Assembly: GCA_028870665.1 (NCBI GenBank) | Contig: JAGWPB010000018.1 | Coordinates: forward strand, 1-42,551 | From: Lysobacteraceae bacterium | GTDB lineage: Bacteria; Pseudomonadota; Gammaproteobacteria; Xanthomonadales; Rhodanobacteraceae | Direction of reading: 5' to 3' | Length of the DNA: 42,551 nucleotides | Shown: positions 18,552-26,849 of the stretch, piece after piece | How positions within the stretch are numbered: position 1 is the first letter of the stretch | How the letters are laid out: each line of letters opens with the position of its first letter | Translations under genes and position numbers: made by a program | The notes under the pieces: generated by a model | The model's input: only the letters and a program-made list of their open reading frames with translations | Told to the model about the DNA's origin: nothing | Database searches by the model: none

Positions 18552-18938
18552 TCAGAACCCGCGCGCGCCGAGGACCAGGCCCCAGGTCAGCACGGCGTTC
18601 ATCATCAGCACGAACACGGCGGCCGAGCCCATGTCCTTGGCGCGACCCGCCAGCTCGTGATGCTCGGGACCGTAGCGCTCGATCACCGCCTCGATCGCGG
18701 AGTTGAGCAGTTCCGCGGCCAGCACCAGCACCAGCACGCCGACCAGCAGCGCCTTCTCGACGCCGCCGTGGCCCAGCCACAGGCCCAGCGGCGCGGCGAC
18801 CACGAAGATGTAGACCTCGAGCCGGAACGAGGACTCGACGCACCAGGTGACGACGAGGCCTTTCAGCGACCACTGCAATGCACGCCACATGCCACGCGGT
18901 CCGCGCGGTGCGTAACGGGCGACACTGCTGTCGGCCAT
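18552..18938 (-). CDS. dgkA: diacylglycerol kinase (prokaryotic, membrane-bound)
   Basis: DgkA phosphorylates diacylglycerol to phosphatidic acid in the inner membrane, recycling lipid left by osmoregulated glucan or lipid A modification. The 128-residue protein has the surface helix and three membrane helices of the family. The key stretch LAAELLNSAIEAVIERYG, followed by HELAGRAKDMGSAAVFV, carries the catalytic and metal-binding Glu and Asp residues. ATG 18938 lies 7 bases beyond the gcvPB stop, so the two are probably cotranscribed. The NdvB-like glucan synthase at 36432 could be a source of diacylglycerol if its product receives phosphoglycerol, but that is speculation. Length and motifs are normal. 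Confidence 0.95.
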   Translation of the reverse strand: MADSSVARYAPRGPRGMWRALQWSLKGLVVTWCVESSFRLEVYIFVVAAPLGLWLGHGGVEKALLVGVLVLVLAAELLNSAIEAVIERYGPEHHELAGRAKDMGSAAVFVLMMNAVLTWGLVLGARGF

Positions 18939-18945
18939 CGCCGGC

Positions 18946-20424
18946 TCAGGCGGCGCGCGCCGCGGCGGACTTCGGCTCGCGCAGGGCGACGTCGAGTTCG
19001 CGCACTGCCTTGACGTCGTCGAGGCGCCGCACCGGCGTGGTCAGCGGCGCGTCCTTCATCGCCTGCGGATTCTCGGCAGCCTGCTGGAGCAGGCCGGCCA
19101 TCACCGCGGCGAACGCGTCGAGCGTCTCCTTGCTCTCGGTCTCGGTGGGCTCGATCAGCAGGCACTCGGGAACCAGCAGCGGGAAATAGTTGGTCGGCGC
19201 ATGGATGCCGTGATCGAGCAGGGCCTTGGAGAAATCCAGCGCGGTGACGCCGTGCTCCTTTTTCTGCCGCGCCACGGTGACGATGAACTCGTGGCTGGCG
19301 CGGCGGCGCGGATAGGCGAGATCGAAGCCGGCCGCGGCCATCTGCTTGGCCAGGTAGTTGGCGTTGAGCGTGGCGTACTCGCCGACCCGGCGCATGCCCT
19401 CGCGACCCAGCAGGCGCGCGTAGACATAGGCGCGCAGCAGCACGCCGGCGTTGCCGGCGAAGGTCGACAAGCGGCCGATCGACAGCGGGCGATCTTTCTT
19501 CCGCACCCAGCCGAAGTGGCCGTCGGCGCGCTGCTCGACCATCGGGATCGGCAGGAACGGCTTGAGCCGCTCGCTGACGCCGACGGCGCCCGCGCCCGGA
19601 CCGCCGCCGCCGTGAGGCGTCGAGAAGGTCTTGTGCAGGTTCATGTGGATGGCGTCGAAGCCCATGTCGCCGGGCCGCACCTTGCCGAGAATGGCGTTGA
19701 GGTTGGCGCCGTCGTAGTAGAGCAGGCCGCCGGCCGCGTGCACCCTGCGCGCGATCTCGAGGATGCGCCGCTCGAACACGCCGATGGTGCTGGGGTTGGT
19801 CAGCATGATGCCGGCGGTCTTCGGTCCCAGCGCCTTCTGCAGCGCGTCGAGATCGATGTCGCCCTCGGCATTGGTCGGGATCTCGCGCACCGTGGCGCCG
19901 CACATGATCGCGGAGGCGGGATTGGTGCCGTGCGCGGCGTCGGGAACGATGATCTCGGTCCGCTGGAGATCGCCGCGCTCGCGATGGTAGGCCATGATCA
20001 TGGCCACGCCCGCGAACTCGCCCTGGGCGCCGGCCATTGGCGTCAGCGACACGCCGCCCTTCATTCCGGTGACGTCGGCGAGGATCTCCTGCAGCTCCCA
20101 CATGCAGCTCATGAAGCCCTGGCTGAGCGACTCCGGCGCATACGGATGCCGCGCCAGGAAGCCGTCCAGCATCGCCAGCGAATTGCAGGCACGCGGGTTG
20201 TATTTCATCGTGCACGAGCCGAGCGGATAGAAGTTCGTGTCGATCGAGAAGTTCTTGCGGCTGAGATTGGTGTAGTGGCGTACCGCCTGCAGCTCGGACA
20301 CCTCGGGCAGGCCGATGGGCGTGGTGCGGCGCAGGACCGGCGGCAGGTCGTCGGGAAGGTCCACGGGCGCAGGCATCTGGGCGGCCGCGCTGCGGCCGGG
20401 CTGGGACAGATCGAAGATCAGCAT
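18946..20424 (-). CDS. gcvPB: glycine dehydrogenase (decarboxylating) subunit 2, P-protein beta half
   Basis: GcvPB is the PLP-carrying half of a split glycine-cleavage P-protein; with GcvPA it decarboxylates glycine and loads aminomethyl onto the H-protein lipoyl arm. The 492-residue protein has [39 protein letters not shown] and [16 protein letters not shown], where Lys265 is the PLP lysine. ATG 20424 ([11 protein letters not shown]) is the conserved start, although its ribosome-binding site is weak; the frame is open a further 83 codons, but that is the divergent intergenic region. No gcvPA, gcvT or gcvH is in the window, and no glycine riboswitch was seen upstream. The gene order gcvPB-dgkA is tight. 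Confidence 0.93.
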   Translation of the reverse strand: MLIFDLSQPGRSAAAQMPAPVDLPDDLPPVLRRTTPIGLPEVSELQAVRHYTNLSRKNFSIDTNFYPLGSCTMKYNPRACNSLAMLDGFLARHPYAPESLSQGFMSCMWELQEILADVTGMKGGVSLTPMAGAQGEFAGVAMIMAYHRERGDLQRTEIIVPDAAHGTNPASAIMCGATVREIPTNAEGDIDLDALQKALGPKTAGIMLTNPSTIGVFERRILEIARRVHAAGGLLYYDGANLNAILGKVRPGDMGFDAIHMNLHKTFSTPHGGGGPGAGAVGVSERLKPFLPIPMVEQRADGHFGWVRKKDRPLSIGRLSTFAGNAGVLLRAYVYARLLGREGMRRVGEYATLNANYLAKQMAAAGFDLAYPRRRASHEFIVTVARQKKEHGVTALDFSKALLDHGIHAPTNYFPLLVPECLLIEPTETESKETLDAFAAVMAGLLQQAAENPQAMKDAPLTTPVRRLDDVKAVRELDVALREPKSAAARAA

Positions 20425-20614
20425 GGGGACATGGGCCGGGTCTGGCAGCGACGGCGAATTGTGCCATACCCGGGTCGGCCCCGATGCCGGGCGCCGGCGC
20501 TGCGCGGGCTGAACGGCAGGCGCGCCCTTGGGGTACTCTTCGGCGGCCCCGCCACCCGCGGCGACGGGGCCCGCGCAGGCTGCGCACCGCTTCCCATCAA
20601 CCAACGGGCCCGAT

Positions 20615-22150
20615 ATGGCGACCTCGACCGCAACCGTTTCCCAGACCCGATCCTTCACCACGGTCTTTCTCATCGAGATGTGGGAGCGCTTCGGCTTCTA
20701 CGGCATGCAGGCGCTGATCGTCTATTACATGGTCCAGCGCCTGGGCTTCGCGGATACCCGCGCCAACCTGGTCTGGGGCGCGGCCTCGGCGCTGATCTAT
20801 GTGGCTCCGGCGATCGGCGGCTGGGTCGGCGACAAGATCCTCGGCACCCGCCGCACCATGCTGATGGGCGCGGTGATCCTCAGTCTCGGCTACGCGCTGA
20901 TGACCGTACCCACCGAAAACACCTGGGCGCTGTTCGGCGCACTCGGCGTGATCGTCGTCGGCAACGGCCTGTTCAAGCCCAATGCCGGCAACCTGGTGCG
21001 CAAGATCTACGAGGGCGACGACGCCCGCATCGACAGCGCCTTCACCCTGTACTACATGGCGGTCAACGTCGGCTCGACCTTCTCGATGCTGCTGACGCCG
21101 TGGATCAAGGACTACGTCAACGCGACTTACGGCAACAACTTCGGCTGGCACGCCGCGTTCGGCGTCTGCGCCGTCGGCCTGCTGGTCGGCCTCAGCAACT
21201 ACGCCCTGATGCACCAGGCGATGCGGCACATCGGATCGGAGCCCGACCAGCGCCCGGCCCACCGCGGCCACCTGCTGCTGGTGCTGGCGGTCGGCGCGCT
21301 GTTCGCAGTCGGCTCGGCGGCGGTGCTCAACTACGAGCAGCTCGCGAAGATCTTCGTCTACGGCGCCGGCCTGGTGCTGCTGGGCATCTTCATCTACCTG
21401 ATCGCCAGCAGCCGCCGCAGCGAGCGCGCCGGCCTGATCGCGGCGCTGGCGCTGGTCGTGCAGACCATCTTCTTCTTCATCTTCTACCAGCAGATGTCGA
21501 CCTCGCTGGCGCTGTTTGCGCTGCGCAATGTCGACTGGAACCAGGCCTTGTTCGGCATCCATCTGTTCGTCTGGAACCCGGCGCAGTACCAGGCGCTGAA
21601 CCCGATCTGGATCTTCGTGCTGAGCCCGGTGCTGGCATGGATGTACACAACGGCCGGCAAGCGCGGCAAGGATCTGTCGATCGCGGCCAAATTCGCGCTC
21701 GGCTTCGCGATGGTGGCGGTGGGCTTCTTCCTGTTCGGCGCCGCCGGCCACTACGCCGGCGTCGACGGCAAGACCTCGTCCTGGGTGATGATCTGGGGCT
21801 ACGGCCTGTATTCGCTGGGCGAGCTGCTGGTCAGCGGCCTCGGCCTGGCGATGATCGCCCGCTACGTGCCGGCACGCATGGGCGGTTTCATGATGGGCGC
21901 GTACTTCGTCGCGGTGGGCATTTCGATGTACCTCGGCAGCCTGGTCGCCAGCGTCGCCAGCGTGCCGCGCGACATCACCGATCCGCTCAAGACCCTGCCG
22001 ATCTACACCGAGCTGTTCAACAAGCTGGGCTACGCGGCGATCGTCTGCACCCTGATCGCCATCGCCCTGCTGCCGCTGATGAAGCGGTTGTCCAGCCAGC
22101 ACAGCGCGCATGCGGCGGCGAACGCCGCATCGGCATCGGACGCTGCATGA
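20615..22150 (+). CDS. proton-dependent oligopeptide transporter (POT/PTR family MFS)
   Basis: This is a 511-residue inner-membrane symporter that imports di- or tripeptides with protons. The POT signature [14 protein letters not shown], including the E-x-x-E-R proton-coupling motif, lies in the first helix. [17 protein letters not shown] and [17 protein letters not shown] (the second PTR2 signature region) follow. About 12-14 hydrophobic segments are visible, with a longer loop near residues 205-225. ATG 20615 gives the short polar N-terminus [14 protein letters not shown] usual in the family; no strong ribosome-binding site is seen. It is divergent from gcvPB across 190 bases and is followed after 46 bases by regB, so it may share a transcript with the two-component genes. 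Confidence 0.93.
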   Translation: MATSTATVSQTRSFTTVFLIEMWERFGFYGMQALIVYYMVQRLGFADTRANLVWGAASALIYVAPAIGGWVGDKILGTRRTMLMGAVILSLGYALMTVPTENTWALFGALGVIVVGNGLFKPNAGNLVRKIYEGDDARIDSAFTLYYMAVNVGSTFSMLLTPWIKDYVNATYGNNFGWHAAFGVCAVGLLVGLSNYALMHQAMRHIGSEPDQRPAHRGHLLLVLAVGALFAVGSAAVLNYEQLAKIFVYGAGLVLLGIFIYLIASSRRSERAGLIAALALVVQTIFFFIFYQQMSTSLALFALRNVDWNQALFGIHLFVWNPAQYQALNPIWIFVLSPVLAWMYTTAGKRGKDLSIAAKFALGFAMVAVGFFLFGAAGHYAGVDGKTSSWVMIWGYGLYSLGELLVSGLGLAMIARYVPARMGGFMMGAYFVAVGISMYLGSLVASVASVPRDITDPLKTLPIYTELFNKLGYAAIVCTLIAIALLPLMKRLSSQHSAHAAANAASASDAA

Positions 22151-22196
22151 GTCCCGGAGCGGCCCGGATGCGCGAATCGGGCGGCTCGCTGGAGCC

Positions 22197-23480
22197 ATGA
22201 CCGCGCGCCGCGCCCAAATCAGCCTGGGCCCGCGCGCGCTCGCCGGCACGCTGGCCTGGCTGCGCCTGACCGCGATCGCCGGCCAGAGCATCGCCGTACT
22301 GGTGGTGGCCTTCGGGCTGCACTTGGCAATCCCGGTGCATGCCCTGTTCGCCGGGATCGGCGTGCTGTGTGCGTTCGCGGCGCTGGCCTTCTGGCGCCTG
22401 CGCTGGTCGTGGCCGCTCAGCGAAGCCGAGGCGATCGCCCACATCGCCGCCGACCTGCTGGTGCTGGGTTACCTGCTGTATCTCACCGGCGGCGCCAGCA
22501 ATCCTTTCGTCACCCTGCTGCTGGTACCGATCGCGCTGGCCGCGGCGGCGCTGTCGCGCACCGGCATCGGCATCGTGGCGGCGCTCAGCGGTCTCGCCTA
22601 CCTGCTGCTGCTGCGCTGGTACCTGCCGCTGCCGCGACTGCGCGCCGACAGCTATTCCGATCTGCACCTGCTGGTGGCCGGCATGGCGGTCAACTTCGCC
22701 ATCGCTGCGCTGATGCTCGGGGTGTTCATCGCGCGCCTGGCGGCGGCGCTGCGCACCGAGCAGGTCGAGGTGCAACGGGTGCGCGAGCGCGCGCTGCGCG
22801 ACGAAGGCATTCTCGCCATCGCCACCCAGGCCGCCGGCGCCGCACACGAACTCAACACGCCGCTGTCGACCATGCGCACACTGCTGACCGAGCTCGGCCG
22901 CGAGCATGCCGCCGAGCCGCAGCTGGCCGAGGATCTGGACCTGCTCGGCGGCCAGATCGAGCGCTGTCGCGGCATCCTGCGCGGGCTGGTGGCGGTGGGC
23001 AAGGCGCAACTGTCGCAGACACCCGAAGTCACCGCACTCGGCGCCTTCGTGCAAAGCTGCCTGGAACAGTTCCGCCTGCTGCGTCCGGAGGCCGACGTGC
23101 AGCTCGCCATGGATCCCGCGCTGACCGCGACGCCGCTGCGCGTGCCGCCCGGACTGCGCCACGCACTGGTAAATCTGCTCAACAACGCCGCCGAGGCATC
23201 GGCGCTGAACGACTCGCCCGACATCGCGCTCACGCTCGGCGTCGATGCCGGCTGGTTGCAGATCGCGGTGCGCGATCATGGCCCGGGCTTCGCCGATGCA
23301 CCGGCCGCGCTGGGCCAGCTTGGCGTCAGCGGCAAGCAGAGCGGCCTCGGACTCGGTCTGGCGCTGGCCGAAGCCACCGCCGAGCGCCTCGACGGCGAAC
23401 TGTCCGCCGGCAATGTCGCCGGCGGCGGCGCCGAAATCAGCCTGCGCCTTCCCCTCGCCAACATCGGAGACCGCCCATGA
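22197..23480 (+). CDS. regB: redox-sensing histidine kinase RegB/PrrB
   Basis: RegB is an inner-membrane sensor kinase that reports the quinone pool and oxygen state and phosphorylates RegA. The 427-residue protein has about six N-terminal membrane helices. In the sensor part, GGASNPF (residues 98-104) matches the quinone-binding GGxxNPF heptad. The H-box is AAHELNTPLST with His217. Cys257 in ERCRGIL stands exactly 40 residues after the His, matching the redox-active cysteine of Rhodobacter RegB. The ATPase core has N-box LINNAAEA-like residues (LLNNAAEAS), DHGPGF and GLGLGLAL. ATG 22197 follows GGAG, which is very close. It overlaps regA by four bases (ATGA), so both are made together. Confidence 0.93.
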   Translation: MTARRAQISLGPRALAGTLAWLRLTAIAGQSIAVLVVAFGLHLAIPVHALFAGIGVLCAFAALAFWRLRWSWPLSEAEAIAHIAADLLVLGYLLYLTGGASNPFVTLLLVPIALAAAALSRTGIGIVAALSGLAYLLLLRWYLPLPRLRADSYSDLHLLVAGMAVNFAIAALMLGVFIARLAAALRTEQVEVQRVRERALRDEGILAIATQAAGAAHELNTPLSTMRTLLTELGREHAAEPQLAEDLDLLGGQIERCRGILRGLVAVGKAQLSQTPEVTALGAFVQSCLEQFRLLRPEADVQLAMDPALTATPLRVPPGLRHALVNLLNNAAEASALNDSPDIALTLGVDAGWLQIAVRDHGPGFADAPAALGQLGVSGKQSGLGLGLALAEATAERLDGELSAGNVAGGGAEISLRLPLANIGDRP

Positions 23481-24058
23481 ACGCACCTGCCGCATCGCGC
23501 CTGCTGATCGTCGATGACGACGAGATGTTCACCCGCGTGCTGGCGCGGGCGATGAGCAGTCGCGGACTGATCCCGTTCACCGCCAACGATGCCGCCGGCG
23601 CGCGCACGATCGCCCAGCGCGAACACCCCGATTACTGCGTGCTCGACCTCAAGCTGGGCGAGGCCAACGGCCTCAAGCTGATCCCCGAGCTGCTGGTGCT
23701 GGCGCCAGGCATGCGCATCCTGCTGCTGACCGGATTCGCCTCGATCGCGACCGCGGTCGAAGCGATCAAGCGCGGCGCGCACGACTACCTGGCCAAGCCG
23801 GTCGATGCCGACCAGGTCCTGCGCGCGCTGCTGGCCGCGCAGCCGGAATCGCGCGTGGCGGAGGTGCCGCCGCCGGACGCACCGCCACCGCTCAAGCGCC
23901 TGGAGTGGGAGCACATCCAGCGCGTGCTGGCCGAGTGCGATGGCAACATCTCCGAAGCCGCGCGGCGGCTGGGCATGCATCGGCGCACGCTGCAGCGCAA
24001 GCTGGCCAAGCGCCCGGTGCGCGAACGCCCGCATGCCGGCGAACACGGCGGCGACTGA
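23477..24058 (+). CDS. regA: response regulator RegA/PrrA/ActR
   Basis: RegA is the DNA-binding partner of RegB. The 193-residue protein has a receiver domain with the acidic pocket IVDDDEMF (residues 11-18), phospho-acceptor Asp57 in YCVLDLKLGEANG, and Lys of YLAKPVDADQ. After a Pro-rich linker (EVPPPDAPPPLKR) comes a Fis-type helix-turn-helix, NISEAARRLGMHRRTLQRKL, almost the same as in RegA of other Proteobacteria. The C-terminal tail (RPHAGEHGGD) is slightly longer than usual. Its ATG lies inside the regB stop. In other species RegA controls respiratory, photosynthetic and carbon-fixation genes; the regulon here cannot be seen. Confidence 0.95.
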   Translation: MNAPAASRLLIVDDDEMFTRVLARAMSSRGLIPFTANDAAGARTIAQREHPDYCVLDLKLGEANGLKLIPELLVLAPGMRILLLTGFASIATAVEAIKRGAHDYLAKPVDADQVLRALLAAQPESRVAEVPPPDAPPPLKRLEWEHIQRVLAECDGNISEAARRLGMHRRTLQRKLAKRPVRERPHAGEHGGD

Positions 24059-24106
24059 GGACTCGCGCGCGACCGGGCATGACCGAGCGGGCGCAAGCCG
24101 GGCCCT

Positions 24107-25066
24107 TCAGCAGGCGCGCCGCGCTTCCTCGGCATCGTTCCAGATCGCCACGTTCGGCACGCCGTCGGCTGCGATCCGGCCGCGGAACATGCCGTCGGTA
24201 TTGAACGGCATCGCGATGCTGCCGTCGGCGCCCAGCACGATGGCGCCGCCGCTGCCGCCCAGTGCCGGAATCATCCCGTCGATGACCGCCTGCGCCGCCA
24301 GCGCCACCGGCTCGCCCAGCAGTTCCACGCGCAGGGCAATGCGCGCCGCGGCCGCGGTCCGCAGGTAGAACTCGCCCCAACCGGTGCCCGACACCGCGCA
24401 GCGAGCGTCGGCCCAGGTGCCGGCACCGATGACCGGCGCGTCGCCGACCCGGCCCCAGCGCTTGCCGGTCATGCCGCCGGTGGAGGTGCCGGCCGCCAGC
24501 CGTCCCGCCCTGTCCAGCGCCAGCGCGCCGACGGTGCCGAAATGGCGCACGTGATCGGCCTCGGCATGCTCGCCCATGGCGTCATGCCGCAGCGTCTCCT
24601 GCAACTGCTGCCAGCGCTCCTCGGTGTGGAACCAGGACGGCTCCGCCAACGCGATGTCCTGCGTGCGCGCAAACGCCTCGGCCCCCGCGCCCACCAGCAT
24701 CACGTGCGGCGAATGCTCCATCACCGCACGCGCCAGCCGGATCGGATTGCGCACGTGCTCGACGCCGGCGACGCTGCCTGCGCGCAGGGTGGCGCCATCC
24801 ATGATCGCGGCGTCCAGCTCGACGCGACCGTCGTGGGTGAACACGGCGCCGCGACCCGCATTGAAGTGCGGCGAATCCTCCAGCACCGTGATCGCCGCCG
24901 TCACCGCGTCCAGCGCCGACCGGCCGGCTGTCAGCGCCGCGTAGCCGTGTTCGAGCGCGGCATGCAGCGCGGCGCGGACCGCCTGCTCACGTTCCGGACC
25001 CATGTCCTTGCGGATCACCCCGGCACCGCCGTGAATCACCAGGGCAGGCATGACACCGTGACTCAT
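24107..25066 (-). CDS. iaaA: isoaspartyl peptidase / L-asparaginase (Ntn hydrolase)
   Basis: This enzyme cleaves isoaspartyl dipeptides and often L-asparagine. It is made as a precursor that cuts itself before a Thr, which becomes the nucleophile of the beta subunit. The 319-residue protein shows LVIHGGAGVI near the start, EDSPHFNAGRGAVF, VELDAAIMDG, the cleavage site HFGTVGALALD with Thr178, TSTGGMTGKRWGRVGD (substrate-binding region) and SGTGWGEFYLR. ATG 25066 gives MSHGVMPALVIHGG; ATG 25051 is an alternative. It converges with regA, 48 bases away, and lies downstream of tRNA-Lys. The length is normal. Confidence 0.93.
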   Translation of the reverse strand: MSHGVMPALVIHGGAGVIRKDMGPEREQAVRAALHAALEHGYAALTAGRSALDAVTAAITVLEDSPHFNAGRGAVFTHDGRVELDAAIMDGATLRAGSVAGVEHVRNPIRLARAVMEHSPHVMLVGAGAEAFARTQDIALAEPSWFHTEERWQQLQETLRHDAMGEHAEADHVRHFGTVGALALDRAGRLAAGTSTGGMTGKRWGRVGDAPVIGAGTWADARCAVSGTGWGEFYLRTAAAARIALRVELLGEPVALAAQAVIDGMIPALGGSGGAIVLGADGSIAMPFNTDGMFRGRIAADGVPNVAIWNDAEEARRAC

Positions 25067-25123
25067 GACGGCTGCTCCGCTGGAAATGCCGGTGATTCCG
25101 CTGGCGACCCGCGACCGGCGGCC

Positions 25124-25149
25124 CGCCGCAGCGAGCCGCCGCTGCGGCG
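25124..25149. other. perfect 10-bp GC stem-loop between tRNA-Lys and iaaA
   Basis: CGCCGCAGCG (25124-25133) and CGCTGCGGCG (25140-25149) pair perfectly around AGCCGC. It is about 70 bases downstream of the tRNA-Lys 3' end and about 60 bases upstream of iaaA. It could be a processing or termination signal for the tRNA transcript, but there is no T-tract on the minus strand, so its role is open. Confidence 0.4.
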
Positions 25150-25220
25150 CTGCCTGCCGGTGCGGACCCGCCGGATTTGCGTCCGCCGCCGCCCTGGCCG
25201 GGTGCTGCGATCGATGACGG

Positions 25221-25296
25221 TGGTGGGCCGTGCCGGATTCGAACCGGCGACCTACGGATTAAAAGTCCGCTGCTCTACCAACTGAGCTAACGGCCC
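25221..25296 (-). tRNA. tRNA-Lys (anticodon TTT)
   Basis: The 76-nt gene has the 3' CCA encoded. The acceptor stem pairs GGGCCGT with ACGGCCC; the D arm is GCTCAGTTGGTAGAGC; the anticodon loop is CTTTTAA, with anticodon TTT at 25263-25261 (minus strand); and the T arm is GCCGGTTCGAATCCGGC. It lies 57 bases downstream of queC on the same strand, so it may be cotranscribed with the tol-que genes. Queuosine is not placed on tRNA-Lys, so the neighbourhood is positional rather than functional. Confidence 0.98.
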
Positions 25297-25353
25297 CCAG
25301 AGCGGGCAAGTTTAACAGCCGGCCCCGCACGCGCCATGCACGGCAACCCGGCT

Positions 25354-26037
25354 TCAGCGCGCCCGGGCGTAGCGCGTCGGATCGGCGATGCCGGCACGCC
25401 GGAATCCCTCGGCGCGCAAGCGACAGGCATCGCAATGACCACAGGCGAGACCCGCGGCGTCGGCCTGGTAGCACGACACCGTGGCGGCGAAATCGACGCC
25501 GAGGCGCAGGCCTTCGCGCACGATGTCATCCTTGCCCAGCGCGATCAGCGGCGCATGCACGTGCAGCGTCGTGCCCTCGACGCCAGCCCGGGTGGCGCGG
25601 TTGGCCAACGCCTCGAAAGCGGCAATGAATTCGGGCCGGCAGTCGGGATAGCCGGAGTAGTCGACCGCGTTGACACCGCAATACAGGTCGGCCGCGCCCA
25701 GCACCTCCGCCCAGCCCAGCGCGATCGCCAGCATGATGGTGTTGCGCGCCGGCACGTAGGTGATCGGAATGCCGGAGCCGCCGTGCTCGGGCACGGCGAT
25801 ATCGGCGGTCAGCGCCGAGCCGCCGATGCTGCGCAGATTCACCGCCACGATCTTGTGCTGCACGGCGCCCAGCACGCGCGCGGTCCGTGCTGCCGCGACC
25901 AGCTCGGCACTGTGGCGCTGGCCGTAATCCACGCTGAGGGCGTGGCAGGCGAAGCCGGCCTCGCGCGCCAGGGCCAGGGTGACGGCGGAATCCATGCCGC
26001 CGGAAACGAGAACGACTGCGTGCTGGGTGGTGGTCAT
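25354..26037 (-). CDS. queC: 7-cyano-7-deazaguanine (preQ0) synthase
   Basis: QueC uses ATP and ammonia to turn 7-carboxy-7-deazaguanine into preQ0 in the queuosine pathway. The 227-residue protein has the PP-loop [11 protein letters not shown] near the N-terminus, [25 protein letters not shown], and [12 protein letters not shown]. The C-terminal zinc site is [23 protein letters not shown] 26037 ([14 protein letters not shown]) was chosen; five more codons to 26052 lack support. No Shine-Dalgarno is visible, and a six-copy heptamer array begins 18 bases upstream, in the queE-queC gap of 117 bases. Its substrate is made by the adjacent QueE. Confidence 0.96.
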   Translation of the reverse strand: MTTTQHAVVLVSGGMDSAVTLALAREAGFACHALSVDYGQRHSAELVAAARTARVLGAVQHKIVAVNLRSIGGSALTADIAVPEHGGSGIPITYVPARNTIMLAIALGWAEVLGAADLYCGVNAVDYSGYPDCRPEFIAAFEALANRATRAGVEGTTLHVHAPLIALGKDDIVREGLRLGVDFAATVSCYQADAAGLACGHCDACRLRAEGFRRAGIADPTRYARAR

Positions 26038-26054
26038 GGGCGACAGGATCAACC

Positions 26055-26096
26055 GTGAGCGGTGAGCGGTGAGCGGTGAGCGGTGAGCGGTGAGCG
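26055..26096. repeat. six-copy GTGAGCG heptamer array upstream of queC
   Basis: Six perfect head-to-tail copies of GTGAGCG occupy 42 bases. Read in the direction of queC the unit is CGCTCAC, and the array ends 17 bases before the queC ATG, about where the 5' untranslated region would be. Heptamer tracts are prone to slippage, so copy number may vary among strains. The same unit forms the array before purN at 40760-40822. Confidence 0.92.
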
Positions 26097-26135
26097 GAAA
26101 GAGCGTGAATCCGTGCAGCCGGCGCGCAAGCTTCT

Positions 26136-26153
26136 CCCGAGTCCCGAGTCCCG
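26136..26153. repeat. short CCCGAGT heptamer tract after queE
   Basis: The unit CCCGAGT occurs two and a half times in a row, directly before the queE stop codon (26155-26157). It has the same seven-base period as the GTGAGCG array 40 bases away but a different sequence. A shorter trace (CCGAGTCCCGAG, 40958-40969) touches the end of purM. Confidence 0.65.
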
Positions 26154-26154
26154 C

Positions 26155-26847
26155 TCAACGCCCCGGCTGCTCGCCCCAGAGCAGCTTGTGCAATTGCAGC
26201 TGGAAACGCACGGGCAGGCGGTCGGCCAGGATCCACTCGGCCAGCGCGCGCGGCGCGATGGCGCCGTACACCGGCGAAAACAGCACGCTGCAGCGGCGGT
26301 CCAGCGCATGCTCGCGCAGTGTCACCACCGCCCAGTCATAGTCGGCCCGATCGGCGATCACGATCTTGATCTGATCGCGCGCGCCGAGGTGCGCCAGATT
26401 GGTCCAGAGATTGCGCGCCGACTCGCCGGAAGCCGGCGCTTTCAGATCCAGCACCTTGCGTACGCGCGGATCGACGGCGGCCACCTCGAGGGCGCCGGAA
26501 GTTTCCAGTGCCACCTCGTAGCCGGCATCGCACAACCGCTGCAGCAGGATCAGGCAGGCCTTCTGTGCCAGCGGTTCGCCGCCGGTGACGCAGACATGAC
26601 GCGCGCCGTGGCCGGCGACCTCGGCGAGGATCGCGTCCAGCGTGCGCCAGCCTCCCCCTTCGAAGGCATACGCGGTATCGCACCAGACGCAGCGCAATGG
26701 GCAGCCGGTCAGGCGCACGAACACGCTGGGCCAGCCGACCGCATCGGCTTCACCCTGCAGCGAGTGGAAGATCTCGGTGATGCGCAGCCGTTGCACGCTG
26801 GCGGCAGCCGGCGCAGCCGCGACGGCATTGGCTGCGGCCGCCACCAT
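26155..26847 (-). CDS. queE: 7-carboxy-7-deazaguanine synthase
   Basis: QueE is a radical-SAM enzyme that contracts 6-carboxy-tetrahydropterin to the 7-deazaguanine skeleton of queuosine. The 230-residue protein has ITEIFHSLQGEADAVGWPSVFVRLTGCPLRCVWCDT, cited here as ITEIFHSLQGE and then CPLRCVWC, the C-x3-C-x2-C cluster motif. VCVTGGEPLAQ is the SAM-binding GGEP region, with DLKAPASGE and KIVIADRADYDW further on. ATG 26847 is two bases past the cpoB stop; the first 18 residues are Ala-rich and may be partly untranslated. The frame is open upstream inside cpoB. It feeds QueC, the next gene. No preQ1 riboswitch was seen. Confidence 0.95.
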   Translation of the reverse strand: MVAAAANAVAAAPAAASVQRLRITEIFHSLQGEADAVGWPSVFVRLTGCPLRCVWCDTAYAFEGGGWRTLDAILAEVAGHGARHVCVTGGEPLAQKACLILLQRLCDAGYEVALETSGALEVAAVDPRVRKVLDLKAPASGESARNLWTNLAHLGARDQIKIVIADRADYDWAVVTLREHALDRRCSVLFSPVYGAIAPRALAEWILADRLPVRFQLQLHKLLWGEQPGR

Positions 26848-26849
26848 GG

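Noticed and set aside
19201-22200. 999-codon forward frame across gcvPB and the POT gene
   Set aside because: It spans two well-supported genes on different frames and strands, so it is a shadow.
25066-25220. small gene upstream of iaaA
   Set aside because: No start with ribosome-binding site and no sensible frame; the region holds a stem-loop only.
26055-26096. CRISPR array
   Set aside because: The seven-base units are contiguous with no spacers, and no cas gene is present.
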